Positions 15,206 through 22,840 of a stretch of 32,260 bases of DNA are shown here, piece after piece. Both the position numbers and the translations under genes were made by a program. The DNA is taken from the NCBI GenBank assembly GCA_046160865.1, contig JBJXHG010000079.1, positions 1-32,260 on the forward strand, written 5' to 3'. Source of the DNA: JBJXHG01 sp046160865. Lineage in GTDB: Bacteria; Planctomycetota; UBA1135; GCA-002686595. The stretch's first letter is position 1. Each line of letters opens with the position of its first letter. The notes under the pieces are model-generated. The model was not told the DNA's origin. It worked only from the letters and a program-made list of their open reading frames with translations, and ran no database searches.

Positions 15206-18200
15206 ATGCGCCTACGCTTTCGCTTCGCAACGAGTCGCTTCCTCGTCCTCCCTGGTCTCGCGCTCGCTGCCGCGCTCGCGTTGCCGGGCTGCGACAACCC
15301 TGCGTGCGTGTTCGGTGGCGATTGCGACGGCGACGGTCCGTCGGGCGCGGTCGGGGAGCTGCCGGCTACCGTTCCGATCGTGGGGGAGTGGATCGTGAGC
15401 GCCGCGCCCGAGATCGACGCGGTCTTCCCCGACGAAGACTTGGCGGACCCCGGCTCGCCGATCGTGTTCGTGTTCAGCGAATCCATGTCGCCCGACGGTC
15501 TCGCGACGGCATTCGAGCTGCGCCCGCTGATCGGCACTCCGACGCAGCTCTCCAACGTCGCGCTCGTCGGCGACGGCCGCGTGCTCGTGGCCATTCCACC
15601 GGCGCCGCTCGCGTTGAACACGCTCTACACACTTCGTTTCACGCAGGACGCATCGCTCACGGATCGCACCGGACAGGCGCTCCAGATCCCGGAGGACGGC
15701 ATCGCCGGCTCTTTCCGTACCGCGACGACGGCGCCGACCGCTCCGCGTGTGGTGGCGACGTGGCCCGCCGACGGTGCGACCGCGCAAAGCGCGCTCGGCG
15801 AGATCGTGGTGGTCTTCTCGCGGCTGATGCAGGCGACGAGCCTCACCGACGCGTCGTTCGACGTGCTCGTCGACGGCCTCGATCCTGTGCCGGATTCCGA
15901 GCCGGACGCAGGCGAGCTCGAGAACGGCGCGAGCGATTCGCGCATCTGGATCTACCACCGCCTCGACCTGCTCGGCGTGCCCGTGCCGCTCGGGGCAGCG
16001 AGCTCCAGCGTCGAGGTCACGCTTTCGCCAGCTGGTCAGATCATTCGCGACAGTGGCGGGGCCGCGCTCGCGACCACGGTGTTCGAGTTCACGCTCGCAC
16101 CGTTCGACGCACCGACATCCGCCGCGCTCGTGTCGGATCCGTCGGACGCGATCGGCATCGCGCAGATCACCGGCGCCGCGAACCTCGCGATCGACGTCGG
16201 TCTCTCCGGAACGCAAGCGGGCGATTTCCTGCGCGTGATGATGTTCGGCGTCGAGCCCGGCGAAGACACCGATCCGCAGCTGATCGCGCTCGAGCGCGAG
16301 GTCGCGCTCCCGAGCAACGCGCCGACGTTCACGCTCGCGGCGGCCGATCTCGATCTCGTGCGCACCACGTCGCCGCTCGAGGCGCGCTTCGCCGACGGCG
16401 AGATCTACTTCGCGTTCCAAGTGCGGCGCGGGAGCACGCTCTCGCCCGTGCGCTTGCTCGACATCGACGCCAGCGCCGACGCGACGCAAGGTCCGGTCCT
16501 CGACACCGAGGCGCCCACGCTGCTCGGACTCTCGACGTCGGGCAACGTCGTGTCGAGCTTCCGTTCCGATCAGCGCGACCTCGTGCTGATCGGACGCGCG
16601 ACGGAAGTGTTGCGAGCCGCGCGCGTGACCACGGACGAATCGGAGACGAACGTGCTGCCCGGAGGCGACGATCCGCCCGCGGTCGCGGGCTCGACGAGCG
16701 CGGGCTTGTTCGTCGCCGCGCCGGTGCCGATCGGCGTGCTGCCGCAAGGCGATTCGCGCACGTACTCGATCACGGTCTTCGACCGTGCGTTGAACGCGAG
16801 CGGCACGGCGACCGGTGTGTTCACGCAAGTCGGCGCGAGCGTGCTCGGCAATCCGCTGCCGGCGGCCGACATCTCCGTGCAGGTGTACGACGCGACCACG
16901 CAGAGCCCGATCGCGGCCGCGCGCGTGTTGACGCACGAGAACGTCGCCAACTTCGTCGCTGCGGTGCCGGGCGGCGACGTGACGACGGATGCCGATGGCT
17001 TCGCGCTCGTGCCAGCCGGGCTCGACGTGTTCGGACAGACGATCCTCACCGTCGACGCGAACGGCTACGACTTGTTCACGTTCGACGGCGTGCCGACGGA
17101 CGAGATCAGCGTGCCACTCACGCCGACCGTGCTCGCCAACGGCGAGTTGCTCGGAGAAGTGACGAGCGACGACGACGACCTGGCGTTCTTCACGATCGGC
17201 ACGTTCGACTCGCGCGCGACGGCGATGGGCACGCCGCTCTTCCCCGTCGGGACGTGCAGCAGCGGAGACGAGTTCGCGGTCGCGTGCCCGTACTCGGCGA
17301 TTCCGATCGCGCCGCGCCTCGTCGGCGCCGTCAGCGCGATCGTGTTCGACGAGCCGAGTTCCGCGTTCGAGTACTCGCACCTCACGTTCTTCAAAGGGTT
17401 CGGGCTCACGATGCCGGCCGTTCCGGCATTGCCCGGCGCGCAGAGCGCGACGCATGTGGAGGTCTCGCGGGTGCTCGAAGGCGCCGACGTGGACCCCGAG
17501 GATCTCGCGATCGACGTTCCGGCGCAGAGCTTCGCGAACGCGAACTTCGTGTTCGATCCGCTCGAGGACCGGCCGCGCGTGCGGGTCGAGGCGATCGCAC
17601 CCGGCATTCCGGGTTCGCTCGCGATCGGCCGCGGCGTCGCGTTCGTCACGGGGTCGAACACCTGGTTGATCCGGGCCGCGATGCCGGGCGCCGCGGATGG
17701 GTTCCAGGACGTCCCGGACGACGCACTCGGAAGCCTCGTGACCAATCGCTCGATCGACCCCGACCCCTTCCTGCGCATCGACGTCGTCGACGACGACGGC
17801 GACGTGGGCACGTCGCGCCGGCGGATGTCGCTGCTGGCGGGAGCGCCGTCCCCGCTGACGGCGCTCGATCCGCCGGCAGTGATCGGCGCGATCCTGAACG
17901 GCGGAGGCGTCTCGTTCGATCTCGGTGTCCAGGACACGCTGCCGGACGCGGCCGCGATGGCGGGTCTCTATCGCGCGCGGCTGATCGACAGCGCGGGGCG
18001 CAGCTGGACGGTCTTCCGAGTGGACTTGCCTGACGCGGTGGGCGGCGTCGTGCGCCTGCACGTGCCGTACATCGGTGCCGGCAACACGTTCCCGCTTGCA
18101 TCCGGGTCGATCACGGTGCGCACGACGGTGTTCGCGTGGTCGAGCCTCGACGTCCAAGACTTCATGTGGAGCGATCTCGGACGCGAGGAGGAGCTCACCT

Positions 18201-18244
18201 CGACCGCCGCCGCGTCGACGTTCGTCCCGCCCGATCCGCCGTGA
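15206..18244 (+). CDS. Large lipoprotein with Ig-like (Big_5/SbsA-type) and carboxypeptidase-regulatory-like domains
   Basis: 1012 residues from ATG at 15206. The N-terminus is a lipoprotein signal with lipobox L-P-G-C (Cys29), followed by an Asp/Gly-rich linker. Residues 65-172 and 178-300 look like two SbsA-type Ig-like domains: each has a P-x-x-x-A-x-x-P-x-D-x-A-like start and an I-V-[FV]-V-F-S-x-x-M strand (F-V-F-S-E-S-M-S, V-V-F-S-R-L-M-Q). Around residues 550-640 a carboxypeptidase-regulatory-like beta domain is visible (I-S-V-Q-V-Y-D-A, P-I-A-A-A-R-V, T-T-D-A-D-G-F-A-L-V-P). The rest is beta-rich without recognised motifs. It is probably exposed on the outer-membrane or periplasmic face as a structural or adhesive protein. 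No enzyme motif is seen. The upstream ribosome-binding site is weak. Confidence 0.75.
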   Translation: MRLRFRFATSRFLVLPGLALAAALALPGCDNPACVFGGDCDGDGPSGAVGELPATVPIVGEWIVSAAPEIDAVFPDEDLADPGSPIVFVFSESMSPDGLATAFELRPLIGTPTQLSNVALVGDGRVLVAIPPAPLALNTLYTLRFTQDASLTDRTGQALQIPEDGIAGSFRTATTAPTAPRVVATWPADGATAQSALGEIVVVFSRLMQATSLTDASFDVLVDGLDPVPDSEPDAGELENGASDSRIWIYHRLDLLGVPVPLGAASSSVEVTLSPAGQIIRDSGGAALATTVFEFTLAPFDAPTSAALVSDPSDAIGIAQITGAANLAIDVGLSGTQAGDFLRVMMFGVEPGEDTDPQLIALEREVALPSNAPTFTLAAADLDLVRTTSPLEARFADGEIYFAFQVRRGSTLSPVRLLDIDASADATQGPVLDTEAPTLLGLSTSGNVVSSFRSDQRDLVLIGRATEVLRAARVTTDESETNVLPGGDDPPAVAGSTSAGLFVAAPVPIGVLPQGDSRTYSITVFDRALNASGTATGVFTQVGASVLGNPLPAADISVQVYDATTQSPIAAARVLTHENVANFVAAVPGGDVTTDADGFALVPAGLDVFGQTILTVDANGYDLFTFDGVPTDEISVPLTPTVLANGELLGEVTSDDDDLAFFTIGTFDSRATAMGTPLFPVGTCSSGDEFAVACPYSAIPIAPRLVGAVSAIVFDEPSSAFEYSHLTFFKGFGLTMPAVPALPGAQSATHVEVSRVLEGADVDPEDLAIDVPAQSFANANFVFDPLEDRPRVRVEAIAPGIPGSLAIGRGVAFVTGSNTWLIRAAMPGAADGFQDVPDDALGSLVTNRSIDPDPFLRIDVVDDDGDVGTSRRRMSLLAGAPSPLTALDPPAVIGAILNGGGVSFDLGVQDTLPDAAAMAGLYRARLIDSAGRSWTVFRVDLPDAVGGVVRLHVPYIGAGNTFPLASGSITVRTTVFAWSSLDVQDFMWSDLGREEELTSTAAASTFVPPDPP

Positions 18245-18245
18245 T

Positions 18246-18263
18246 CGCGGCGTGTTCGCCGCG
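18246..18263 (+). terminator. Hairpin just after the Ig-like lipoprotein gene
   Basis: A perfect 7-bp GC stem with a 4-base loop (CGCGGCG-TGTT-CGCCGCG) begins one base after the TGA at 18242-18244. There is no T-tract, so it may act as an mRNA 3' stabiliser or weak terminator rather than a classic intrinsic terminator. Confidence 0.35.
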
Positions 18264-18368
18264 CTTCGCGCTCGCTATCATCCCGCCGATCCGCGCGATC
18301 CGTCGAGCCGAGGGGGCGCGACGCGACACTCCGCCCGCGCGCGGCGTTCACCGTACTGGAGCCCTTCC

Positions 18369-18989
18369 GTGCACTCTTTCCACGACCGATCGCCACGCTT
18401 CGCTTCGTCCATCCTCGCCGCGTCCGTGTGCTGCGCGCTCGCGCTGTCCTTCGCGGCGTGCAGCGGCGTTCCGAAGCGCAAAGGGTCGAGCGTCGACACG
18501 GTCTCGCCGGTGCGTCTCGATGTCACGTTGCCCACGGAAGTCGTCGTCGCGCCGATCGTGAATCCGAGCGCGAACGCGAAGCTGCCGGCGGACGCGCTGC
18601 GCGAGTCGTTTCAGCACGCGCTCGTTCGGCGGCGCTACAGCCCGCTCGCGATCGACTACGTCGACACGAAGGTCGTCGACGCCGCGTACCGCCCCGGCTC
18701 GCTGCAAGAGGAGGCCGTGCTCGAAGTCACGGTCGAGCGCTGGGACACGTCGCTGTGGGACATGCGCGGGAGTCTGACCGTCAAGCTCAACGTGCGACTG
18801 ATCGACGCGCGCAAGTCCGGCGGTGCCGACCTGTGGTCCGGCCGCATCGACCGGCGCTTCGATTTTGCGATCGCCGAAGGCGCGGGCGACGCGCGTGTGC
18901 GCTTGAAGCACGCCTGCGACGAGATCGCGAACGAGGTGCTCGCGGCGCTGCCGGCGCGTCAGTCGCAACCGCGAACCGCGTCGCGCTGA
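18369..18989 (+). CDS. Small lipoprotein of unknown function
   Basis: 206 residues. The reading frame opens far upstream, but GTG at 18369 is chosen because GGAG lies 7 bases before it and it gives a clean lipoprotein signal with lipobox S-F-A-A-C (Cys31). After an S-x-V-D-T-V-S-P linker comes an alternating alpha/beta domain: V-V-V-A-P-I-V-N-P, a helix with L-R-E-S-F-Q-H-A-L-V, V-L-E-V-T-V-E-R-W-D, and K-L-N-V-R-L-I-D-A-R-K with G-A-D-L-W-S-G. This layout is reminiscent of periplasmic lipoproteins with a CsgG/TolB-N-like fold, but I cannot name a family. The gene sits 124 bp downstream of the large lipoprotein gene on the same strand. A family-B foldback element begins immediately after its stop codon. 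Confidence 0.75.
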   Translation: MHSFHDRSPRFASSILAASVCCALALSFAACSGVPKRKGSSVDTVSPVRLDVTLPTEVVVAPIVNPSANAKLPADALRESFQHALVRRRYSPLAIDYVDTKVVDAAYRPGSLQEEAVLEVTVERWDTSLWDMRGSLTVKLNVRLIDARKSGGADLWSGRIDRRFDFAIAEGAGDARVRLKHACDEIANEVLAALPARQSQPRTASR

Positions 18990-18990
18990 T

Positions 18991-19160
18991 CCGCATTTCC
19001 CAGCACGCACCGCTGCGGTCGCACCAACTCCCTCGGAGCGGCGTTGTCGGATCCAACTCGATCCTCGCTGGTCGACCAGGTCAGCTGCGGTCGATTCCGA
19101 ACCAACGCCTTGCTCCGAGCGCGCCGGCGCAACCTCGCGAGTGCGTGGCGAGAAATGCGG
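18991..19160. repeat. 170-bp foldback element, family B, copy 1
   Basis: An imperfect palindrome starting two bases after a TGA stop. The left arm begins CCGCATTTC and contains CACGCACCG and then CTCGGAGCGGCGTTG. The right arm read in reverse complement begins CCGCATTTC, then CACGCACTCG, then CTCGGAGCAAGGCGTTG. At the centre is the perfect palindrome CTGGTCGACCAG (19068-19079). The same arms recur at 25949-26119, with a different but also self-complementary centre. No coding role is apparent. Confidence 0.85.
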
Positions 19161-19228
19161 GCCAAGCGCGCGCGCGCACCCGTCCGCGGGCCGACGAGAG
19201 CGGGCGAGGCAGATCCGGGGCGCGCCGC

Positions 19229-19256
19229 TTGTGCAACAGCGCTCGGCCGCTAGACT
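19229..19256 (+). promoter_or_regulatory. Candidate promoter for rpsO-pnp
   Basis: TTGTGC (19229-19234) and TAGACT (19251-19256) are separated by 16 bases. This is the best sigma70-like match in the 290 bp upstream of rpsO and would produce a leader of about 190 nt. Confidence 0.45.
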
Positions 19257-19307
19257 CTTCGGCCAAGTTCCGTGACGCTCGCCTCCTGGGGCGAACATGG
19301 AACCCGT

Positions 19308-19329
19308 CGGTCGGCGGTGTCGCCGACCG
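19308..19329 (+). promoter_or_regulatory. Leader hairpin upstream of rpsO, candidate S15 control element
   Basis: A perfect 9-bp stem with a 4-nt loop (CGGTCGGCG-GTGT-CGCCGACCG) lies about 120 nt before the rpsO ATG. It is flanked by CTTCGGCC (19257-19264) and GGCCGAAG (19331-19338), which are perfectly complementary and could close an outer helix. rpsO leaders are known targets of S15 autoregulation in several phyla; its use here is inference. If transcription starts near 19263, the outer helix would be only partly transcribed. Confidence 0.4.
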
Positions 19330-19450
19330 GGGCCGAAGGACGCGGCGACTGCCCAAGAGCAGCGCGATCCGACCGGCGCACCCGGTCCTGGGGTCCTCGC
19401 TTCTGGGTCCGTGGCAAGTCCCGCATTCCGCCATGACTCGAGGAGTTCCC

Positions 19451-19720
19451 ATGGCTCTCGTCGCAACGCACAAGTCCGAGATCATCCAGAAGTTCGCGAC
19501 CAAGAAGGGCGACAACGGGTCGCCCGAAGTCCAGGTCGCGCTCTTGACGGAGAACATCAAGAGCCTCACGGAGCACCTGAAGGTGCACCGCAAGGATTAC
19601 TCGACGCGCCGTGGCCTGCTGATGATGGTTGGCACGCGCAGCAAGCTCTTGAAGTATCTGCGCAGCAAGTCGCCCGAACGGTATCGAAAGCTGATCGAGA
19701 GCCTCGGGTTGCGCCGCTGA
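19451..19720 (+). CDS. rpsO: 30S ribosomal protein S15
   Basis: 89 residues, the standard S15 length. It begins M-A-L-V-A-T-H-K-S-E-I-I. The core has G-S-P-E-V-Q-V-A-L-L-T-E-N-I, L-T-E-H-L-K-V-H-R-K-D-Y-S-T-R-R-G-L and Y-R-K-L-I-E-S-L-G-L-R-R, all diagnostic for S15, which binds the 16S rRNA central domain. The ATG at 19451 is set by AGGAG five bases upstream; the ORF reaches further upstream, but only this start fits the family. As in many bacteria, pnp follows on the same strand (175 bp), with a hairpin in between. Confidence 0.98.
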   Translation: MALVATHKSEIIQKFATKKGDNGSPEVQVALLTENIKSLTEHLKVHRKDYSTRRGLLMMVGTRSKLLKYLRSKSPERYRKLIESLGLRR

Positions 19721-19764
19721 TCCAGCGGGCTGATGTGCACGCGCGGGAAGGTCCCGAATCGCAT

Positions 19765-19787
19765 GGCCCCCTGTGTGAGCGGGGGCC
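19765..19787 (+). promoter_or_regulatory. rpsO-pnp intergenic hairpin
   Basis: GGCCCCC (19765-19771) pairs with GGGGGCC (19781-19787) over a 9-nt loop, followed by a smaller GGACC-ATC-GGTCC hairpin (19790-19802). In other bacteria the rpsO-pnp gap carries processing or terminator hairpins that control pnp; the position fits that role. Confidence 0.45.
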
Positions 19788-19895
19788 GGGGACCATCGGT
19801 CCATCGTCACGGCCGCGCGGCGGCCGACGCACGGGCGTTCGTGGACCGCGTCGAATGAGTCAGAAGAGAAGCAGAGTGGAAGTGAGAAATCGAAG

Positions 19896-22001
19896 ATGAA
19901 GAGTACCTACGCACGAGTCGAGACCGAGATCGGCGGGTTGACCCTGTCGCTCGAGACGGGCCAAGTCGCGCGGCAAGCGCACGGCAGCGTCATTGCGACG
20001 CTCGGCGGCACGATGGCGTTCGCCGCCGTGTCCACGAGCGCCGCGCGCGAAGACGTCGACTTCTTTCCGTTGACCGTCGACTACCGCGAGAAGACCGAAG
20101 CTGCCGGCAAGATTCCGGGCGGCTTCTTCAAGCGTGAAGGCCGGCCGACGACGAAGGAGATCTTGACCATGCGCCTCATCGACCGGTCCATCCGGCCGAT
20201 GTTCCCCGACGGCTTCAAGCAAGAAGTCCAGGTGATGAGCCACGCGCTCTGCTACGACGGGACGGTCAACCCCGACGTCGTCGCGATGATCGCGAGCTTC
20301 GCGGCCGTGAAGATCTCCGGCCTGCCCTTCGAAGCCTCGATGGGTGCGACGCGCATCGGTCACCTCGACGGTGCGCTGGTGCCGTTCCCGCCGGACGATC
20401 GCCGCCGCGACGAATCGCGGCTCGATCTCGTCGTCGCCGGCCACAAGAACGGCATCGCGATGGTCGAAGCCGGCGCCCGTGAGCTGACCGAGGAGGAGAT
20501 GATCGACGCGCTCGAGCTCGGCCAGCGCGTCATCGAGCAGATCGCGGCGTTGATCGACGAGCTCGCCCAGAAGGCCGGCAAGCCGGCCCTTCCGTGGACG
20601 CCGCCGGTGGTCGACGCACAGCTCGTGCGCGACGTCGAGGCGTTCTCGCGCCCGCTCGCGGACGTGCTGTTCACGCAAGGGAAGCACGAACGGCAGACCG
20701 CGATCGATCGCGTTCGCGAAGAGTGCCTTGCGAAGCTCGTCGTGGGCTACGCCGACGACAAGGAGAAGCTCGCGCGCACCAAGGCGGTGAAGACCCAGTT
20801 CAGCGAGCTCGCGACGAAGCTCGAGCGCGAGATGATCCTGTCCGGCAAGCGCCTCGACGGTCGTGCGCCCGACGAGATCCGCGAGATCACGATCGTACCG
20901 GGCTTCATCCCGCGCCAGCACGGCTCGGTGCTGTTCACGCGCGGCGAAACACAGGCGCTCGTCAGCATCACTCTGGGCACTCCCGACGACGAGCAGATCA
21001 TCGACGGCATCGAGGAGGAGTACAAAAAGCACTTCTACCTCCACTACAACTTCCCGCCCTACAGCGTCGGCGAGACGCGCCGCTTCATGGGACCAGGCCG
21101 GCGCGAGATCGGTCACGGCATGCTCGCGGAGCGCGCGCTCGCGGCCGTCATGCCGAACAAGATGCGCTTCCCGTACACGGTGCGCATCGTGTCCGACATC
21201 ATGGAGTCGAACGGTAGCTCGTCGATGGCGACCGTCTGCGGCGGGTGTCTGGGGATGATGCTCGCGGGCATTCCGCTCAGCCAGCCCGTGGCCGGCATCG
21301 CAATGGGCCTCGTCACCGACGGCACGCGCAACATGATCCTTTCCGACATCCTCGGCTCGGAGGACCACCACGGCGACATGGACTTCAAGGTCGCCGGTTC
21401 CGGCGTCGGCATCACCGCGCTGCAGATGGACATCAAGGTGAAGAGCGTGTCGCGCGAGCTGCTCCAGCGCGCGCTCGCTCAGGCGCAGGCCGGCCGCAAG
21501 TTCATCCTGCGCAAGATGCTCGAAGCCGTCCCGCGTCCGAAGTCGGACATCTCCGAGTACGCGCCGCGCATGGAGTCGCTGCAGATCCCGGGCGAGAAGA
21601 TCGGATTCCTGATCGGACCGGCGGGCAAGACGATCAAGGCGCTGCAGGAGCAGTACAAGGTGAAGATCTCGGTCGTCGACGACACGGGGAACATCAAGGT
21701 GTTCGGCACCGACTCGAAGCTCGTCAAGCAGTGCGCGCAGGCGATCCAAGCCATGTGCGAGACGCCGAAGATCGGCGCGCGTTACACCGGCACGGTGAAG
21801 AGCGTGCGCGACTTCGGCGCGTTCGTGGAGATCCTTCCGGGCGTCGAGGGCTTGTGTCACATCTCCGAGCTCGCCGAAGGCTTCGTCGAGCGCGTTACGG
21901 ACGTGGTGCAAGTCGGCGACACGCTCGAGGTGGCCGTGATCAACGTGGACGATCGCGGCAAGATCAAGCTGTCGCACAAGGCCGCGGTGACGCCCGTCTG
22001 A
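19896..22001 (+). CDS. pnp: Polyribonucleotide nucleotidyltransferase (PNPase)
   Basis: 701 residues, the usual PNPase size. PNPase degrades RNA 3' to 5' by phosphorolysis and is a degradosome component. The first RNase PH-like core has P-L-T-V-D-Y-R-E-K and G-G-F-F-K-R-E-G-R-P-T-T-K-E-I-L. The second core has G-K-R-L-D-G-R-A-P-D-E-I-R, F-T-R-G-E-T-Q-A-L-V, F-P-P-Y-S-V-G-E and S-N-G-S-S-S-M-A-T-V-C-G-G. A KH domain follows (G-F-L-I-G-P-A-G-K-T-I, about residues 568-580), then an S1 domain (G-T-V-K-S-V-R-D-F-G-A-F-V-E through C-H-I-S-E-L, about residues 627-697). The protein ends soon after the S1 domain. The start at 19896 is preceded by purine-rich sequence (GGAAGTGAGAAATCGAAG). Confidence 0.98.
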   Translation: MKSTYARVETEIGGLTLSLETGQVARQAHGSVIATLGGTMAFAAVSTSAAREDVDFFPLTVDYREKTEAAGKIPGGFFKREGRPTTKEILTMRLIDRSIRPMFPDGFKQEVQVMSHALCYDGTVNPDVVAMIASFAAVKISGLPFEASMGATRIGHLDGALVPFPPDDRRRDESRLDLVVAGHKNGIAMVEAGARELTEEEMIDALELGQRVIEQIAALIDELAQKAGKPALPWTPPVVDAQLVRDVEAFSRPLADVLFTQGKHERQTAIDRVREECLAKLVVGYADDKEKLARTKAVKTQFSELATKLEREMILSGKRLDGRAPDEIREITIVPGFIPRQHGSVLFTRGETQALVSITLGTPDDEQIIDGIEEEYKKHFYLHYNFPPYSVGETRRFMGPGRREIGHGMLAERALAAVMPNKMRFPYTVRIVSDIMESNGSSSMATVCGGCLGMMLAGIPLSQPVAGIAMGLVTDGTRNMILSDILGSEDHHGDMDFKVAGSGVGITALQMDIKVKSVSRELLQRALAQAQAGRKFILRKMLEAVPRPKSDISEYAPRMESLQIPGEKIGFLIGPAGKTIKALQEQYKVKISVVDDTGNIKVFGTDSKLVKQCAQAIQAMCETPKIGARYTGTVKSVRDFGAFVEILPGVEGLCHISELAEGFVERVTDVVQVGDTLEVAVINVDDRGKIKLSHKAAVTPV

Positions 22002-22041
22002 GCAGACGCGAGGGCTCGCTCTCGAGAGTGGGTCGAACGAC

Positions 22042-22074
22042 CACGGGCGTGCGCGGAAACCGCGCGCGCCCGTG
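22042..22074 (+). terminator. Strong hairpin downstream of pnp
   Basis: A 15-bp arm (CACGGGCGTGCGCGG) pairs with CCGCGCGCGCCCGTG across an AAA loop, with one T-G pair. It lies 40 bp after the pnp stop and is followed by CAGTTT only, so it is terminator-like without a strong T-tract. Confidence 0.55.
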
Positions 22075-22177
22075 CAGTTTCCAGCGCCTTCTGCCGACAA
22101 GGAGCGGGCCGCCGGGTTGCCGGTCACGTCCGCCCGCAAAAAGGTGAGAAGTGCGCCTCCCACGCGCGCGCCCTTTT

Positions 22178-22185
22178 GCTATACC
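22178..22185 (+). promoter_or_regulatory. Possible extended -10 promoter element
   Basis: TGCTATACC at about 22177-22185 fits an extended -10 (TGn plus TATACC). No good -35 is seen. It would drive the small secreted-protein gene with a leader of about 130 nt. Confidence 0.3.
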
Positions 22186-22318
22186 GAGTTCAAAGCCCGG
22201 ACGATCGAAGCGAGGGGACATGGCGTCGGAGCGATCGAGCATTGCCGCGAAGCGAACCGGCGTCACGTCGGCCAACGCGGCTCGCGCCCAGGCCCCGAAA
22301 ACTCTTCTTGGAACGAGC

Positions 22319-22765
22319 ATGAAGATTCGGATCCGCCTTGCCGTGTTGATGTCGGCCATGTTGCCCGCAGTCGCGCTCAGCGCGGGTACGCGCGTCGACA
22401 CCGGCGCGGGCACGCGCGTTGACACGACGCTGGCGCAACCTCTCGCGCTCGCCGTGCAATGGATCGTCGACCGCGCCGACAGCATCTGCGGGCTCGACGA
22501 TCCGAAGATGCTGAGCAAGCCCGCGAGGGTCGACTACGACGCGGTGCTGCGCGCGACGCCCGAGATGCGCAAGCTGCGCGACGACAGGATCGACCCGGCT
22601 TCGTCGGAGGGGATTCAGCTGCGTCAGTCCGCCGCCGACCGCGCGCTGAAGGCGTGTGATCGCGTGCGACAGGCGCAAGGCCACTGCAGTGTCTGGAAAG
22701 CGATTCGCCACCAAGATGGGCGTGCGATCGCCGACGTCACCGATTTGGTGAAGGCGCAGCTCTGA
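22319..22765 (+). CDS. Small secreted protein of unknown function
   Basis: 148 residues from ATG at 22319, chosen because it gives a normal signal peptide (M-K-I-R-I-R-L-A-V-L-M-S-A-M-L-P-A-V-A-L-S-A). The open frame extends 168 bp upstream but without conserved character. Right after the predicted cleavage site there is a tandem G-T-R-V-D-T-G-A / G-T-R-V-D-T-T-L duplication. The mature part is mostly helical with three cysteines (in S-I-C-G-L, K-A-C-D-R and G-H-C-S-V-W). I recognise no family. A partial purine ribosome-binding site (GGAACGAG) precedes the start. It lies between pnp and the secretin gene, all on the plus strand, 75 bp before the secretin start. Confidence 0.6.
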   Translation: MKIRIRLAVLMSAMLPAVALSAGTRVDTGAGTRVDTTLAQPLALAVQWIVDRADSICGLDDPKMLSKPARVDYDAVLRATPEMRKLRDDRIDPASSEGIQLRQSAADRALKACDRVRQAQGHCSVWKAIRHQDGRAIADVTDLVKAQL

Positions 22766-22840
22766 GGTAGAAGGCGCACTCGGGTCGTACTCGGCCCTGT
22801 CACGTTCGTGCCCCCCAGCGCAGCCCATCGCCGGATCTCG

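Larger units (their letters stand above)
18990..19450. other. Long gap between the small lipoprotein gene and rpsO
   Basis: 461 bp without a convincing gene. It contains a family-B foldback element (18991-19160), then a candidate promoter (19229-19256) and a structured rpsO leader (about 19257-19450). ORFs across it on either strand are Arg/Ala-rich frame shadows. Confidence 0.7.
22002..22318. other. Gap after pnp with hairpin and possible promoter
   Basis: 317 bp. It holds the 33-nt hairpin at 22042-22074 and an extended -10 candidate at 22178-22185. No ORF with a plausible start fits; an N-terminally extended version of the next gene is possible but lacks family support. Confidence 0.6.

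Noticed and set aside
15212..18157. 981-codon open frame antisense to the Ig-like lipoprotein gene
   Set aside because: Composition is dominated by Arg, His, Glu and Asp with no motifs, and the plus-strand frame has a lipoprotein signal and recognisable domains.
18991..19160. Short minus-strand ORFs (A-R-S-K-A-L, R-N-R-P type) in the family-B elements as a conserved small protein
   Set aside because: Similar peptides occur in both copies, but this follows from the repeated palindromic DNA. There is no ribosome-binding site, and the frame continues without a domain.
19860..22163. 767-codon open frame antisense to pnp
   Set aside because: It is the frame shadow of a high-GC gene: the sequence is Arg/His/Asp/Leu-rich without domains, while the plus strand encodes a full PNPase.
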